From Stackebrandtia endophytica (GTDB lineage: Bacteria; Actinomycetota; Actinomycetes; Mycobacteriales; Micromonosporaceae): a stretch of 64,000 nt of DNA. Made by a program: the position numbers and the translations under genes. The stretch is from contig NZ_VFOW01000001.1 in the NCBI RefSeq assembly GCF_006716355.1, forward strand, positions 5,599,491 through 5,663,490, in the 5' to 3' direction. Of this stretch, positions 45,507-54,514 are shown piece after piece (position 1 is the stretch's first letter; the number at the start of each line of letters is the position of its first letter). Below the pieces are notes generated by a model. That model saw only the letters and a program-made list of their open reading frames with translations, had not been told where the DNA came from and ran no database searches.

Positions 45507-46649
45507 GTGACTTCGGAACGTTACGGCATCGATCTGTTGGTGATCGGTGCAGGCGTGATCGGTGCGGCGGTGGCGCACCACGCCGCTGCCACCGGAATGC
45601 GGGTCACCGTGGTGGACCGACAGGGTGTCGCCGGCGGTAGCACCGGTGCGGGCGAAGGCAACCTTCTGGTGTCGGACAAGACTCCCGGGCCCGAACTGGA
45701 CCTGGCGATCCTGTCGTCCCGACTGTGGTCGGACCTGGCCGCCGAGGTGGGCGGCTTCGAATACGAGACCAAGGGTGGACTGGTCGTGACCAGCCGCGCC
45801 GACACGGTCGATGGATTGCGCGACCTGGTCGCCGGGCAACGCCGCAGCGGCGTGACCGCCACCGAGGTCGACGACGTCGCGCAACTCGAACCCCACCTGC
45901 GCGACGGCATCCGGGCGGCGGTCCACTATCCGCAGGACGCCCAGGTCATGCCGGCGCTCGCCGCGGCTCGTCTGCTCGACCACCCCAACATAGCCGTCCA
46001 CACCGGAGTGACGGTCACCGGTGCCGTGACCTCGCACCGCGGCCGAATGGTCGGGGTGGTCACCTCGCAGGGGCAGTACTCCTGCGGCAATGTGGTCGTC
46101 GCCGCCGGTGCCGCCACCGGGCAGTTGTCCACCGTGTTGGGCGCCCCGATCCCGATCACCCCGCGCCGGGGCGTCGTGCTGGTCACCGCGGCGATGCCGC
46201 CGCTGGTTCGCCACAAGGTGTACACCGCCGACTATCTCGCCGATGTCGCCAGTGACGACGACGCCCTTCAGACCTCTCCGGTAGTGGAGGGCACCCCGGC
46301 CGGTCCTATCCTCATCGGGGCCAGCCGGGAACGCGTCGGCTTCGAACGCTCCCGCACCCAGCCGGTGTGGCGTCGGTTGGCCGCCGGTGCCGTCGATCTG
46401 TTCCCGGTGCTGCGGGAGGTGCCGGTGATCCGCGCCTACAGCGGGTTTCGGCCGTTCAGTCCGGATCACCTGCCCGTGATCGGTCCCGACGACCGGCTTC
46501 CCGGACTGTGGCACGCCAGTGGCCACGAGGGCGCCGGTGTCGGATTGGCCGCCGGCACCGGGCGGGTGTTGACCCAGGCGATTCTAGGGGAACTGACCGA
46601 TGTGGACCTGGCGGCGTTCTCCCCGGCGCGATTCGAGGAGGCACGATGA
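45507..46649 (+). CDS. FAD-dependent D-amino-acid (hydroxyproline) dehydrogenase, catalytic subunit
   Basis: A 380-residue DAO-fold oxidoreductase: LLVIGAGVIGAAVAHHAA at the N-terminus and the C-terminal SGFRPFSPDHLPVIGP plus WHASGHEGAGVGLAAGTG. It resembles the catalytic subunit of three-part dehydrogenases such as HcnC or the Pseudomonas cis-4-hydroxy-D-proline dehydrogenase. With the next two genes it should oxidise D-hydroxyproline to pyrroline-4-hydroxy-2-carboxylate. First gene of a six-gene operon. Confidence 0.87.
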   Translation: MTSERYGIDLLVIGAGVIGAAVAHHAAATGMRVTVVDRQGVAGGSTGAGEGNLLVSDKTPGPELDLAILSSRLWSDLAAEVGGFEYETKGGLVVTSRADTVDGLRDLVAGQRRSGVTATEVDDVAQLEPHLRDGIRAAVHYPQDAQVMPALAAARLLDHPNIAVHTGVTVTGAVTSHRGRMVGVVTSQGQYSCGNVVVAAGAATGQLSTVLGAPIPITPRRGVVLVTAAMPPLVRHKVYTADYLADVASDDDALQTSPVVEGTPAGPILIGASRERVGFERSRTQPVWRRLAAGAVDLFPVLREVPVIRAYSGFRPFSPDHLPVIGPDDRLPGLWHASGHEGAGVGLAAGTGRVLTQAILGELTDVDLAAFSPARFEEAR

Positions 46650-46906
46650 GTGATTTCGAGATCTCCGTCGACGGCAGCGAGATACCGGTCGAACCGGGAC
46701 AGTCGTTGGCTGCTGCGATGACGGCCGCCGACATCACCACGTTCCGTCGTACCCGTGTCGCATCCCGACCGCGTGGCATGTTCTGCGGTATCGGGGTGTG
46801 TTTCGAATGCCTGGTCACCGTCAACGGCGTGCCGAACGTGCGGGCGTGTCTGGAACCGGCGTGGCCGGGTGACCGGGTGTCCACTGGAGAGGTGACCGAT
46901 GTATGA
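46646..46906 (+). CDS. (2Fe-2S)-binding subunit of the D-hydroxyproline dehydrogenase
   Basis: An 86-residue plant-type ferredoxin-like protein with the cluster motif MFCGIGVCFECLVTVNG and a final Cys in VRACLEPAW, as in HcnA-like small subunits. It overlaps the FAD gene by 4 nt and the next gene by 8 nt, consistent with a stoichiometric complex. Confidence 0.88.
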   Translation: MSDFEISVDGSEIPVEPGQSLAAAMTAADITTFRRTRVASRPRGMFCGIGVCFECLVTVNGVPNVRACLEPAWPGDRVSTGEVTDV

Positions 46907-48221
46907 CCTGATCGTGATCGGCGCCGGGCCGGCGGGGCTGGGCGCGGCTGAGGTGGCCGGCGCCGACGGCCGGGTGGCCGTTGTGGACATGAACGTTCGG
47001 CCCGGCGGCCAGTATTGGCGCCACTCGGCGGCGGACGCGTCCCGGGGACGCGGCAGGATCGGTCGTCGGCAACGAATGTTGTCCGGTGTGGACTATTATC
47101 CGCGGCACCGGGTATGGAACATCGAACGCGGCGACCGGTTTCGCGTTCACACCCTGTCGGGGCAACGTGATCCCGAATCGGTCGTCTTGGAGGGACGCGC
47201 GGTCCTCCTGGCGACGGGCGCCTACGACAGGACGCTGCCGTTTCCCGGTGGGGATCTGCCCGGAGTGATGACCGCCGGGGGTGTCCAATCACTGTGGAAG
47301 GGTGACGGCGTCATTCCCCGCGGCCGGATCGTGCTGGCCGGCACCGGTCCGTTCCTGCTGCCGGTGGCCACCGGCATCGCCGGGGGCGGCGGTGACGTGG
47401 TCGGAGTGTGGGAGGCCAACCGGCTGGGCCGGGACGCGGTGGTATTGGCGGGGAACCTCGCCAAAGCCGGGGAGGCCGTCGGGTACGCGGCGCGAATGGC
47501 GCGACGTCGGGTGCCCTATCGCACTGGCGCGACCGTCGTGGCCGCCCATGGTCGTGACCGACTCGAGTCGGTGACCGTCGCGCAGGTCACGGCCAATTGG
47601 CGAGTGGTTCCGGGAACCAGACGACGCATCGGGTGCGACGTGCTCGCGGTGGGATACGGATTCATGCCACAGCTGGAGTTGGCGGAGTCTCTGGGGTGCC
47701 GTCTGGTGCCCGGTGTGGACGGTTGGCCGGTGGTGGCGGTCTCGGCGACGCAGCGAACCTCGGTCCCCGGGGTCTACGCCGCGGGTGAATCGACCGGAGT
47801 GGGGGGAGCTGTGTTGGCCGAGTACGAGGGACGGCTCGCGGGCCACGCGGTGGTCGGGTCCCGACCGTCGGCGCGGCTGCTGGCCGCTCGCGGCAATGCG
47901 CAACGGTTCGCCGACAGGTTGGCCCGGGCGTTCCCGGTACGGGACGGGTGGCGCGGTTGGGCGACCGACGACACGGTGGTGTGCCGGTGCGAGGAGGTCG
48001 ATCACGCGGCGATTACCCGTGCCGTGGCGGCCGGGGGAGTGGACCCACGTACCGCGAAGTTGCTGTCGCGGGCCGGCATGGGGTGGTGCCAGGGGCGAGT
48101 GTGCGGTTACGCGTTGACGTGTCTGACCAATGACGACAGGTCGGCACTTCCGGTATCGCGTTCGATTGGTCAACCGGTAGGACTTGGGATCCTCGCCGGG
48201 GAAGGAGAAAAAGGTGACTGA
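46899..48221 (+). CDS. NAD(P)/FAD oxidoreductase subunit with BFD-like cluster
   Basis: A 440-residue pyridine-nucleotide-disulfide-type flavoprotein (HcnB-like): first dinucleotide fold LIVIGAGPAGLGAAEVAG, GRAVLLATGAYDRTLPFPG, and AAGESTGVGGAVLAEYEG. The C-terminus has VVCRCEEVDHAAI and WCQGRVCGY, four cysteines fitting a BFD-like [2Fe-2S] site. Together with the two upstream genes it makes a heteromeric dehydrogenase feeding electrons to the respiratory chain, by analogy with known complexes. Confidence 0.88.
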   Translation: MYDLIVIGAGPAGLGAAEVAGADGRVAVVDMNVRPGGQYWRHSAADASRGRGRIGRRQRMLSGVDYYPRHRVWNIERGDRFRVHTLSGQRDPESVVLEGRAVLLATGAYDRTLPFPGGDLPGVMTAGGVQSLWKGDGVIPRGRIVLAGTGPFLLPVATGIAGGGGDVVGVWEANRLGRDAVVLAGNLAKAGEAVGYAARMARRRVPYRTGATVVAAHGRDRLESVTVAQVTANWRVVPGTRRRIGCDVLAVGYGFMPQLELAESLGCRLVPGVDGWPVVAVSATQRTSVPGVYAAGESTGVGGAVLAEYEGRLAGHAVVGSRPSARLLAARGNAQRFADRLARAFPVRDGWRGWATDDTVVCRCEEVDHAAITRAVAAGGVDPRTAKLLSRAGMGWCQGRVCGYALTCLTNDDRSALPVSRSIGQPVGLGILAGEGEKGD

Positions 48222-49134
48222 ATCCACGGTGTCCGAGGCGTCGTCCTCGCGTGAAGCGGCGTGGCGCGGTGTGATGGTGGCGACCACGTTGCCGTTCACG
48301 TCGGCCGGCGAGGTCGATTACGACGCCTACGCCGAGCATGTGCGTTGGTTGCTGGACAACGGTTGTGACGGTGTGGTCCCCAACGGTTCGTTGGGGGAGT
48401 ACCAGGTGCTGACCGCGGCCGAGCGCACGCGAGTGGTGGAGACGGCGGTGTCGGTGGCCGGTGGCGACCGTGTCATGCCCGGCGTCGCCGCCTACGGGGC
48501 CTTGGAGGCCCGTCGTTGGACCGAACAGGCCGGCGAGGCCGGTTGTGGTGCGGTGATGTTGTTGCCGCCGAATGCTTTCCGCGCGGATGAGGCCTCGGTG
48601 GTGGCGCATTACGCGGAGGTGGCGAAGGCCGGGATCGCGGTGGTGGCCTATAACAATCCGATCGACACCAAAGTGGACTTGACTCCGGATCTGTTGGCGA
48701 GGTTGCACGGTGACGGCTACATCCGCGCGGTAAAGGAGTTCAGCGGCGACGTTCGCCGCGGCTACCAGTTGGCGGAGTCGGCGCCCGGACTGGATCTGCT
48801 GGTCGGTTCCGACGACGTCCTGGTGGAGATGATCCTGTCCGGAGCGGTCGGTTGGGTCGCGGGCTATCCGAATGCGCTGCCCGGTACCTGTGTGCGGCTG
48901 TACCAGGCGGCGTTGCGTGGCGACCTGGCCGAGGCGCTGCCGCTGTATCGGATGCTGCATCCGTTGCTGCGGTGGGATTCGAAGACCGAGTTTGTGCAGG
49001 CGATCAAGCTGTCCATGGATCTGGCGGGCCGGTTCGGCGGCGAGTGTCGACCACCGCGGTTCCGTCTGACGGGTCGGGTCAACGACGAGGTCACCGCCGC
49101 GACGCGTGCGGCACTGGGCGCGGGCGCGAACTGA
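48214..49134 (+). CDS. DapA-family lyase, probable pyrroline-4-hydroxy-2-carboxylate deaminase
   Basis: A 306-residue class I aldolase-fold protein. VVPNGSLGEYQVLTAAER corresponds to the substrate-binding loop, VVAYNNPIDTKVDL carries the family tyrosine, and IRAVKEFSGDVRRG the Schiff-base lysine. In hydroxyproline operons this family deaminates pyrroline-4-hydroxy-2-carboxylate to alpha-ketoglutarate semialdehyde; that assignment rests on context. The GTG at 48214 has GAAGGAG upstream and overlaps the previous gene by 8 nt. Confidence 0.85.
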   Translation: MTESTVSEASSSREAAWRGVMVATTLPFTSAGEVDYDAYAEHVRWLLDNGCDGVVPNGSLGEYQVLTAAERTRVVETAVSVAGGDRVMPGVAAYGALEARRWTEQAGEAGCGAVMLLPPNAFRADEASVVAHYAEVAKAGIAVVAYNNPIDTKVDLTPDLLARLHGDGYIRAVKEFSGDVRRGYQLAESAPGLDLLVGSDDVLVEMILSGAVGWVAGYPNALPGTCVRLYQAALRGDLAEALPLYRMLHPLLRWDSKTEFVQAIKLSMDLAGRFGGECRPPRFRLTGRVNDEVTAATRAALGAGAN

Positions 49135-50135
49135 TGCGCGCGGCTCGGATGTTCCAGGCGGTGGATTCCCACACCGAGGGGATGCCCACCCGTGTCATCA
49201 CCGGTGGAGTCGCGACGATCCCCGGACAGACGATGGCCCAGCGACGTGACCACTTCATCGCGAACCTGGACGAGGTCCGCCAGCTGCTGGTGAACGAGCC
49301 TCGTGGGCACCCGGCGATGAGCGGCGCGATTCTGCAGCCGCCGTGCGACCCGCGCGCCGACGTCGGTGTGTTGTTCATCGAGGTGTCGGGATGCCTGCCG
49401 ATGTGTGGCCACGGAACCATCGGCGTGGCAACGGTATTGGTGGAGACCGGAATGGTCCCGGTGACCGAACCGGTCACGACGATCCGGTTGGACACCCCCG
49501 CCGGCTTGGTGACCGCCGAGGTGGCGGTGCGTGACGGCGCGGCGGAGTCGGTGACCATCCGCAATGTCGCGTCCTACTGTGACCGTCTTGATGCGACGGT
49601 TGACGTGCCCGGTTTCGGGCGGGTGGTCTACGATCTGTCCTATGGCGGGAACTTTTACGCCATAACGGATCTGGAGACTTTGGGGGTACCGTTCGATCGT
49701 CGGGCGAAGGGCGATGTGATCGCCGCGGGCCTGGCGGTGATGGCGGCGATCAACGAAACGGCTCGTCCGGTGCACCGGGTGTACGACCACATTGGTGGGT
49801 TGTCTCACGTGTTGTTCCTGGCTCCGGACGCCGACGAGCGGTCGACCCGTCACGCGATGGTGATTCATCCGGGCTGGTTTGACCGATCCCCTTGCGGTAC
49901 GGGAACATCAGCGCGGATGGCGCAACTGCACGCCCGTGGGTTGTTGCCGTTGAACGTGGAGATGGTGAGTGAGTCGTTCATCGGTTCGCGGTTCTCCGGT
50001 CGTCTGGTCGAGTCGGTAGACGAGGGCGGTTTTTCGGCGGTGATCCCGTCGATTACCGGTCGCGCTTGGATTACCGGCACCGCTCAGTACCTGCTGGACC
50101 CGTCGGATCCGTTCCCGACGGGGTTCACCGTGTAG
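49134..50135 (+). CDS. 4-hydroxyproline 2-epimerase (proline racemase family)
   Basis: A 333-residue enzyme with both catalytic cysteines of racemases and epimerases: CLPMCGHGTIGVATVLVE and WFDRSPCGTGTSARMAQL. Presence of the second Cys argues against a trans-3-hydroxyproline dehydratase. Early AVDSHTEGMPTRVITGG is typical of the hydroxyproline branch. It would convert trans-4-hydroxy-L-proline to cis-4-hydroxy-D-proline for the upstream dehydrogenase. ATG overlaps the previous stop (TGATG). Confidence 0.92.
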   Translation: MRAARMFQAVDSHTEGMPTRVITGGVATIPGQTMAQRRDHFIANLDEVRQLLVNEPRGHPAMSGAILQPPCDPRADVGVLFIEVSGCLPMCGHGTIGVATVLVETGMVPVTEPVTTIRLDTPAGLVTAEVAVRDGAAESVTIRNVASYCDRLDATVDVPGFGRVVYDLSYGGNFYAITDLETLGVPFDRRAKGDVIAAGLAVMAAINETARPVHRVYDHIGGLSHVLFLAPDADERSTRHAMVIHPGWFDRSPCGTGTSARMAQLHARGLLPLNVEMVSESFIGSRFSGRLVESVDEGGFSAVIPSITGRAWITGTAQYLLDPSDPFPTGFTV

Positions 50136-50162
50136 TTTCCGATGGTTTTTGAGAGGCGTGAC

Positions 50163-50852
50163 GTGTCCAATTCAGCTCGGCTTCCCGATCTGCCGGTGTT
50201 CGAGCCGCGTGAGAGTCTGCGTGAGAAGGTCACCCGCGAACTGCGGGCGGCGTTGATGACGGGCCGCCTTGAACCCGGGACGGTGTACTCGGCACCGGTG
50301 TTGGCCGACCAGTTCGGGGTGTCGGCCACTCCGGTGCGGGAGGCCATGCTCGACCTGGTCAAGGAAGGGCTCGTACAACCGGTGCGCAACAAGGGTTTCC
50401 GGGTCACTCGTATGGACGAGAAGGCGTTGGACGACTGCATCGAGGTGCGTCAGTTGATCGAGCCGGCGGCCGTGGAGCGGATCTCCCGGGAGGCTTCGGC
50501 CGAGGCGGTGATGCGGTGGATGCCGGTCGCCGAGGAGATCGTGGCCGCAGCCAGGGCCGGCGACATCACCGGCTACATCGACGCCGACATGCGGTTCCAT
50601 TTGGGACTGTTGGGTGAGTCGGGAAACCGGCTGCTGGTCGACACCGTCCGCGACCTCCGATACCGGTCACGTCTGATGGGCATTCCGAAACTGGCCCGCG
50701 CCGGGATGTTGGAACCGTCGGCTCAGGAACATGTCGAGTTGCTGAAGTTGATGGCCGCACCGGACCCGGCCGCCGCACGTGAGTTGATGTGCCGTCACCT
50801 CGACCATGTCCGTGGCCTGTGGGCGGGTGTGTCAAGCCCGCCCACCCTCTGA
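50163..50852 (+). CDS. GntR-family (FCD) regulator of the hydroxyproline operon
   Basis: A 229-residue FadR-subfamily regulator. Winged HTH: SLREKVTRELRAALMTGRLE, GTVYSAPVLADQFGVSATPV, REAMLDLVKEGLVQ. The C-terminal FCD domain contains VRQLIEPAAVERI, DADMRFHLGLLGESGN and HVELLKLMAAPDPAAARELM with the metal-site histidines. GAGAGG precedes the GTG at 50163; ATG 50142 is an alternative. Last gene of the operon, probably a repressor relieved by a pathway intermediate. Confidence 0.9.
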   Translation: MSNSARLPDLPVFEPRESLREKVTRELRAALMTGRLEPGTVYSAPVLADQFGVSATPVREAMLDLVKEGLVQPVRNKGFRVTRMDEKALDDCIEVRQLIEPAAVERISREASAEAVMRWMPVAEEIVAAARAGDITGYIDADMRFHLGLLGESGNRLLVDTVRDLRYRSRLMGIPKLARAGMLEPSAQEHVELLKLMAAPDPAAARELMCRHLDHVRGLWAGVSSPPTL

Positions 50853-51004
50853 CGGCGAGGTGCGCGAGCGCGGTGTGCGGACCCCTTCCGGCAGCTCCGG
50901 TCGGCGGCACCGGTCACGCCTGGATCCGGGCTGACCATCGCCCCTTGAGCGTTTGGTTAGACTCGCGTCGATTCGTGTGTGGTCCGATGTGGTTGGGAGG
51001 CGTG

Positions 51005-51601
51005 GTGTCGCAGTCTGGTGACCACCCGTTGGCGTGGCGGGTGTGGACGATTCCCAACCTGGTGACGATGATCCGGTTGTGCGGTATTCCGGTGTTCTGC
51101 TACCTGCTGTTGGCGACCGACGAGGTCGTTGCCGCGGTCATCGTTCTGGCGGTAGGCGGTGGAACCGACTGGGTCGACGGATTCCTGGCTCGTCGCCTGC
51201 GGCAGGAGAGCCGGTTCGGACAGTTGCTCGACCCGTTGGTCGACCGGCTGTACATCCTGGTGGCCATCGCGGTCTTGACGCTGGTTCAGTTGGTGCCGTG
51301 GCAGTTCACCGCCGTGCTGTTGGCGCGCGAGGCGGTCATGCTGGTGGTGCTGCTGATCCTGCGGTCGCGTGGCTTCGCGCCCTTCGAGGTGCACTACACC
51401 GGTAAGACGGCCACGTTCATCGTGTTCATGTCCTTCCCGGTTCTGGTGTTGGCCGGTCTGTACGAACCGGCGGCCGGATGGGCGTTGCCGCTGGGATGGG
51501 CGCTGGCCTGGTGGGGGATTGTGCTGTATTGGCTGTCTGCGGCGATCTATGTTGGTCAGGCGGTGATTTTGCTCAGACGACGGTCGCAGGTGGTGGCGTG
51601 A
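51005..51601 (+). CDS. CDP-alcohol phosphatidyltransferase
   Basis: A 198-residue integral membrane enzyme of phospholipid synthesis with about five membrane segments. The active-site motif D-x2-D-G-x2-A-R-x8-G-x3-D-x3-D is complete (DWVDGFLARRL then FGQLLDPLVDRLY). Its position before DUF881 genes matches the PgsA2-type gene of mycobacteria; the alcohol acceptor is not certain. GGGAGG precedes adjacent GTGs at 51002 and 51005. TAGACT at 50958-50963 is a likely -10. Confidence 0.9.
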   Translation: MSQSGDHPLAWRVWTIPNLVTMIRLCGIPVFCYLLLATDEVVAAVIVLAVGGGTDWVDGFLARRLRQESRFGQLLDPLVDRLYILVAIAVLTLVQLVPWQFTAVLLAREAVMLVVLLILRSRGFAPFEVHYTGKTATFIVFMSFPVLVLAGLYEPAAGWALPLGWALAWWGIVLYWLSAAIYVGQAVILLRRRSQVVA

Positions 51602-52396
51602 ATGGCGGGGACACGGTTTGGACTGCCGTCGGTTGATTTGCTGGCGCAGTTCTGGAACCAGCCGTTGGATTACGAGGCACCGCCTCCGGATCGGCGGCGG
51701 CCGCGCACGATCTCGGGACGACTGTTGACGGTCGCGGTGATCGCGGTGATCGGGATGCTGCTGGCGGTCGCCTGGCGTGAATCGGTCCTCTCGCAACCGG
51801 CGGACGCCCAGGCCCGAGAGGATCTGCGCGACGACATCGCGGCTCAACGCGAGGACAACGCTGTCCTGGGCGATTTCACCGAACGATTGCGCGACGACGT
51901 CAACGCCCTGCGCGACGAGCTGCTGGGCGGCCAGGCGGTGGTCGAACAGCTGCACATGGACGAGGCCGCCGCAGGTCTGCGCGCGGTGACCGGGGACGGC
52001 GCGAAGGTGGTGGTCGCCGACGGGCCGAAATCCGAGGACGGCGGCCCCCATCTGGGGGAGATCTTCGACCGCGACCTTCACCTGATCGTGAACACTCTGT
52101 GGGCGCTGGGCGCCGAGGCGATCGCCATCGACGGTCAAAGGTTGACCGCCGTGACGACGATCCGGGCGGCGGGGGAGGTGATCCTGGTCGACTTCGCCCC
52201 GGTCAACAGCCCGTACGAGATCGTCGCGATCGGTCCGGGTGGATTGGCCGACGATTTCGGCGCGTCGGCCACCGCGGAGACATTCCGACAGTACGCGACC
52301 GATTACGGTATTGCGTTGACGGTGGAGGCGGTGGACGATGTGGTGCTGCCGGCGGCGTCACCTCCACTGTTGAATGACGCTACACCGAAGGATTGA
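51602..52396 (+). CDS. DUF881 protein (first copy)
   Basis: A 264-residue membrane-anchored protein: cytoplasmic tail, membrane segment about residues 38-57 (LLTVAVIAVIGMLLAVAW), a coiled-coil region rich in Asp/Arg (about 70-110), then the DUF881 domain with NTLWALGAEAIAIDGQRLTA. DUF881 pairs flanking a small basic protein are a conserved actinobacterial arrangement suspected to act in cell-envelope or division processes, not proven. Starts directly after the previous stop. Confidence 0.88.
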   Translation: MAGTRFGLPSVDLLAQFWNQPLDYEAPPPDRRRPRTISGRLLTVAVIAVIGMLLAVAWRESVLSQPADAQAREDLRDDIAAQREDNAVLGDFTERLRDDVNALRDELLGGQAVVEQLHMDEAAAGLRAVTGDGAKVVVADGPKSEDGGPHLGEIFDRDLHLIVNTLWALGAEAIAIDGQRLTAVTTIRAAGEVILVDFAPVNSPYEIVAIGPGGLADDFGASATAETFRQYATDYGIALTVEAVDDVVLPAASPPLLNDATPKD

Positions 52397-52398
52397 CA

Positions 52399-52734
52399 TT
52401 GATCATCGCTGTGATCGCGTTGGCTGTCGGGGTCGTACTGGGTGTCCTGGTGGATGTGAACGTGCCGGTGGGGCTTCAGCCGTATCTCCCGATCGCGGTG
52501 GTGGCGGCGTTGGACGCCCTGTTCGGTGGAGTGCGGGCGCATCTGGACGGCGCGTTCGACGACAAGCAGTTCACCATCTCGTTCATATCGAACGTGCTGG
52601 TGGCGGGGCTCATCGTCTACCTTGGGGATCAACTGGGTGTCGGGGCGCAACTGTCGACCGGGGTGGTCGTGGTGTTGGGTATTCGGATCTTCTCCAACGC
52701 CGCGGCTATTCGTCGTCGGTTGTTCAGCGCGTGA
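52399..52734 (+). CDS. Small basic protein family (Sbp) membrane protein
   Basis: A 111-residue protein with three membrane segments, matching the small-basic-family layout: IIAVIALAVGVVLGVLVDVN, LPIAVVAALDALFGGVRAHL, and a C-terminal STGVVVVLGIRIFSNAAAIR. I chose TTG 52399 because GAAGG lies 7 nt before it; TTG 52393 is too close. Sits between two DUF881 genes as in other actinobacteria. Confidence 0.88.
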   Translation: MIIAVIALAVGVVLGVLVDVNVPVGLQPYLPIAVVAALDALFGGVRAHLDGAFDDKQFTISFISNVLVAGLIVYLGDQLGVGAQLSTGVVVVLGIRIFSNAAAIRRRLFSA

Positions 52735-52752
52735 GACGGAAGGTGTCGGGTA

Positions 52753-53520
52753 GTGGAATCTGATCGCGAACCCGTCGACGAGGAGTCCGAGCGGGCCACC
52801 GAGGACGCCGACGGCGACGCCGGGGCGAAGCCGCCGCGCCGCTATATCAGTGTGTTGGCCATGGTGCTGGTGGCGGTGCTGGGGTTCACGATCGCGGTGC
52901 AGATCCGCAGCCACAGCGAGGATTCGCTGGAGAGTGCCCGCACTCAGGATCTGGTCCGCATTCTGGCCGATTTGGACGCTCAACGCAGCCGACTCAGCGA
53001 CGAGATCGTCGAGTTGGAGTTGGCGCGTGATGAACTCGCCTCGGGTAGCCAGGGGCACAAGGCGGCGCTGGAGCGCGCCCAGGAGTTGGCCGACGCGGTC
53101 GGCATCCTGGCGGGAACGATCAAGGCCACCGGTCCGGGCATCGAGTTGGTGTTCATCCCCGGTGACAAGCCGATCCGTGCCGCGGTGATGCTGGACGCGG
53201 TGCAGGAGCTGCGGGGAGCCGGTGCCGAGGCCATGCAGATCACCGGCGCCAACGGTTCCGCCGTCCGGATCGTCGCCGCCAGTTTCTTCGCCGAATCCGA
53301 TGGGGATCTGCTGGTCGACCGGGTCCGGTTGACCGCCGAGTATCGTCTGATCGCCATCGGCGACCCCGAGACCATGGCCACCGCGCTGCGAATTCCCGGA
53401 GGGGTGGAGGACACGGTGAAAAAGGACGGCGGTACGGTCATGGTGCGACAGCCGGGCACCGTCGACGTCACCGCGTTGGCCGATGCCGCCGAACCGGAGT
53501 ATGCCGAGCCGGTCGATTGA
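52753..53520 (+). CDS. DUF881 protein (second copy)
   Basis: A 255-residue protein: acidic cytoplasmic tail, membrane segment about residues 32-52 (ISVLAMVLVAVLGFTIAVQI), coiled-coil region with DLDAQRSRLSDEIVELELAR, and a DUF881 domain with AVMLDAVQELRGAGAEAMQI. Distant paralogue of the first DUF881 gene. GTG start; gcvH follows after 20 nt. Confidence 0.87.
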   Translation: MESDREPVDEESERATEDADGDAGAKPPRRYISVLAMVLVAVLGFTIAVQIRSHSEDSLESARTQDLVRILADLDAQRSRLSDEIVELELARDELASGSQGHKAALERAQELADAVGILAGTIKATGPGIELVFIPGDKPIRAAVMLDAVQELRGAGAEAMQITGANGSAVRIVAASFFAESDGDLLVDRVRLTAEYRLIAIGDPETMATALRIPGGVEDTVKKDGGTVMVRQPGTVDVTALADAAEPEYAEPVD

Positions 53521-53540
53521 GCAGAGAGGGACGGTCACCT

Positions 53541-53918
53541 GTGATTCCTGAGAACCTGCGGTACACCGCCGAACACGAGTGGATCAGCCAACCCAAGGAC
53601 GCCGTGGTGCGTATCGGTATCACCGAGTACGCCCAGAGCGCGCTGGGTGACATCGTGTTCGTCCAGTTGCCCGAGGCCGGCACCAAGGTGACCGCAGGCG
53701 AAGTCATCGGTGAGGTGGAGTCCACAAAGAGCGTCTCCGACATCTTCGCTCCTCTGTCGGGTACCGTCGCGGCCCGCAACGAGGCGTTGACCGACGCTCC
53801 CGAGACGATCAACTCCAGCCCGTATGAAGACGGCTGGATGCTGGACATCGAATGCGACGACGTCGCCGATGTCAGCGGATTGCTTGACGCGAAGGCGTAC
53901 GCCAAACTGACCGAGTAA
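53541..53918 (+). CDS. gcvH: Glycine cleavage system H protein
   Basis: The 125-residue lipoyl carrier of the glycine cleavage system. Lys63 in VESTKSVSDIFAPLSG is the lipoylated residue; RYTAEHEWI at the start and SSPYEDGWML later are family marks. The GTG at 53541 gives VIPENLRYTAEHEW. It is separated from gcvP by garA, DUF151 and MerR genes, as in mycobacteria, and is not behind the glycine riboswitch. Confidence 0.95.
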   Translation: MIPENLRYTAEHEWISQPKDAVVRIGITEYAQSALGDIVFVQLPEAGTKVTAGEVIGEVESTKSVSDIFAPLSGTVAARNEALTDAPETINSSPYEDGWMLDIECDDVADVSGLLDAKAYAKLTE

Positions 53919-53976
53919 CCTTGCGGGTTCGACAAGGTCAGATATTCACAGTGCATCTACTGATAGAGGTGGTCCC

Positions 53977-54414
53977 ATGACGCGCCCTGGCGACGAGTTT
54001 CCTCCGCTCGACGTTACGTCGACGATGAACTTGGGTGCTTTGGATGAGGTCCTGGAGAACGCAGGGCCTACCGAGGACAACACCGCTCGACTTGCCGATT
54101 CGCTTCCTCCCGGTACCGCGTTGCTGTTGGTGCGCCGTGGCCCCAACGCCGGTGCGAGGTTCTTGCTGGACTTGGACGTGACCACCTCCGGGCGGCACCC
54201 CGACAGCGACATCTTCCTCGACGACGTCACGGTTTCGCGACGTCACGCCGAGTTCCACCGGGAGGGCACCACGTTCACCGTGCGGGACGTGGGAAGTTTG
54301 AACGGCACCTACGTCAATCGGGAACGGGTCGAGACGGCCACCCTGGGCAATGGCGACGAGGTGCAGGTGGGGAAGTTCCGGCTGGTGTTCATTTCGGGCC
54401 CACAGGCTCGCTGA
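53977..54414 (+). CDS. garA: FHA-domain protein GarA
   Basis: A 145-residue GarA/OdhI homologue. The N-terminal tail holds DVTSTMNL, the place of the threonines phosphorylated by Ser/Thr kinases in GarA; the FHA domain follows with LLVRRGPNAGARFLLD, SGRHPDSDIFLDD, VSRRHAEF and GSLNGTYVN. Unphosphorylated GarA inhibits alpha-ketoglutarate dehydrogenase and glutamate dehydrogenase. GAGGTGG precedes the ATG. Confidence 0.93.
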   Translation: MTRPGDEFPPLDVTSTMNLGALDEVLENAGPTEDNTARLADSLPPGTALLLVRRGPNAGARFLLDLDVTTSGRHPDSDIFLDDVTVSRRHAEFHREGTTFTVRDVGSLNGTYVNRERVETATLGNGDEVQVGKFRLVFISGPQAR

Positions 54415-54514
54415 TGCTCTAGCGTGGCCTAAGCCGCTTCGGGGGAGCCCGTGGCGGGGTACGGTCAAAGTGACAGGTTTTGCCGATTCGCGACGGCGAG
54501 AAGAGGGCGAGCTG

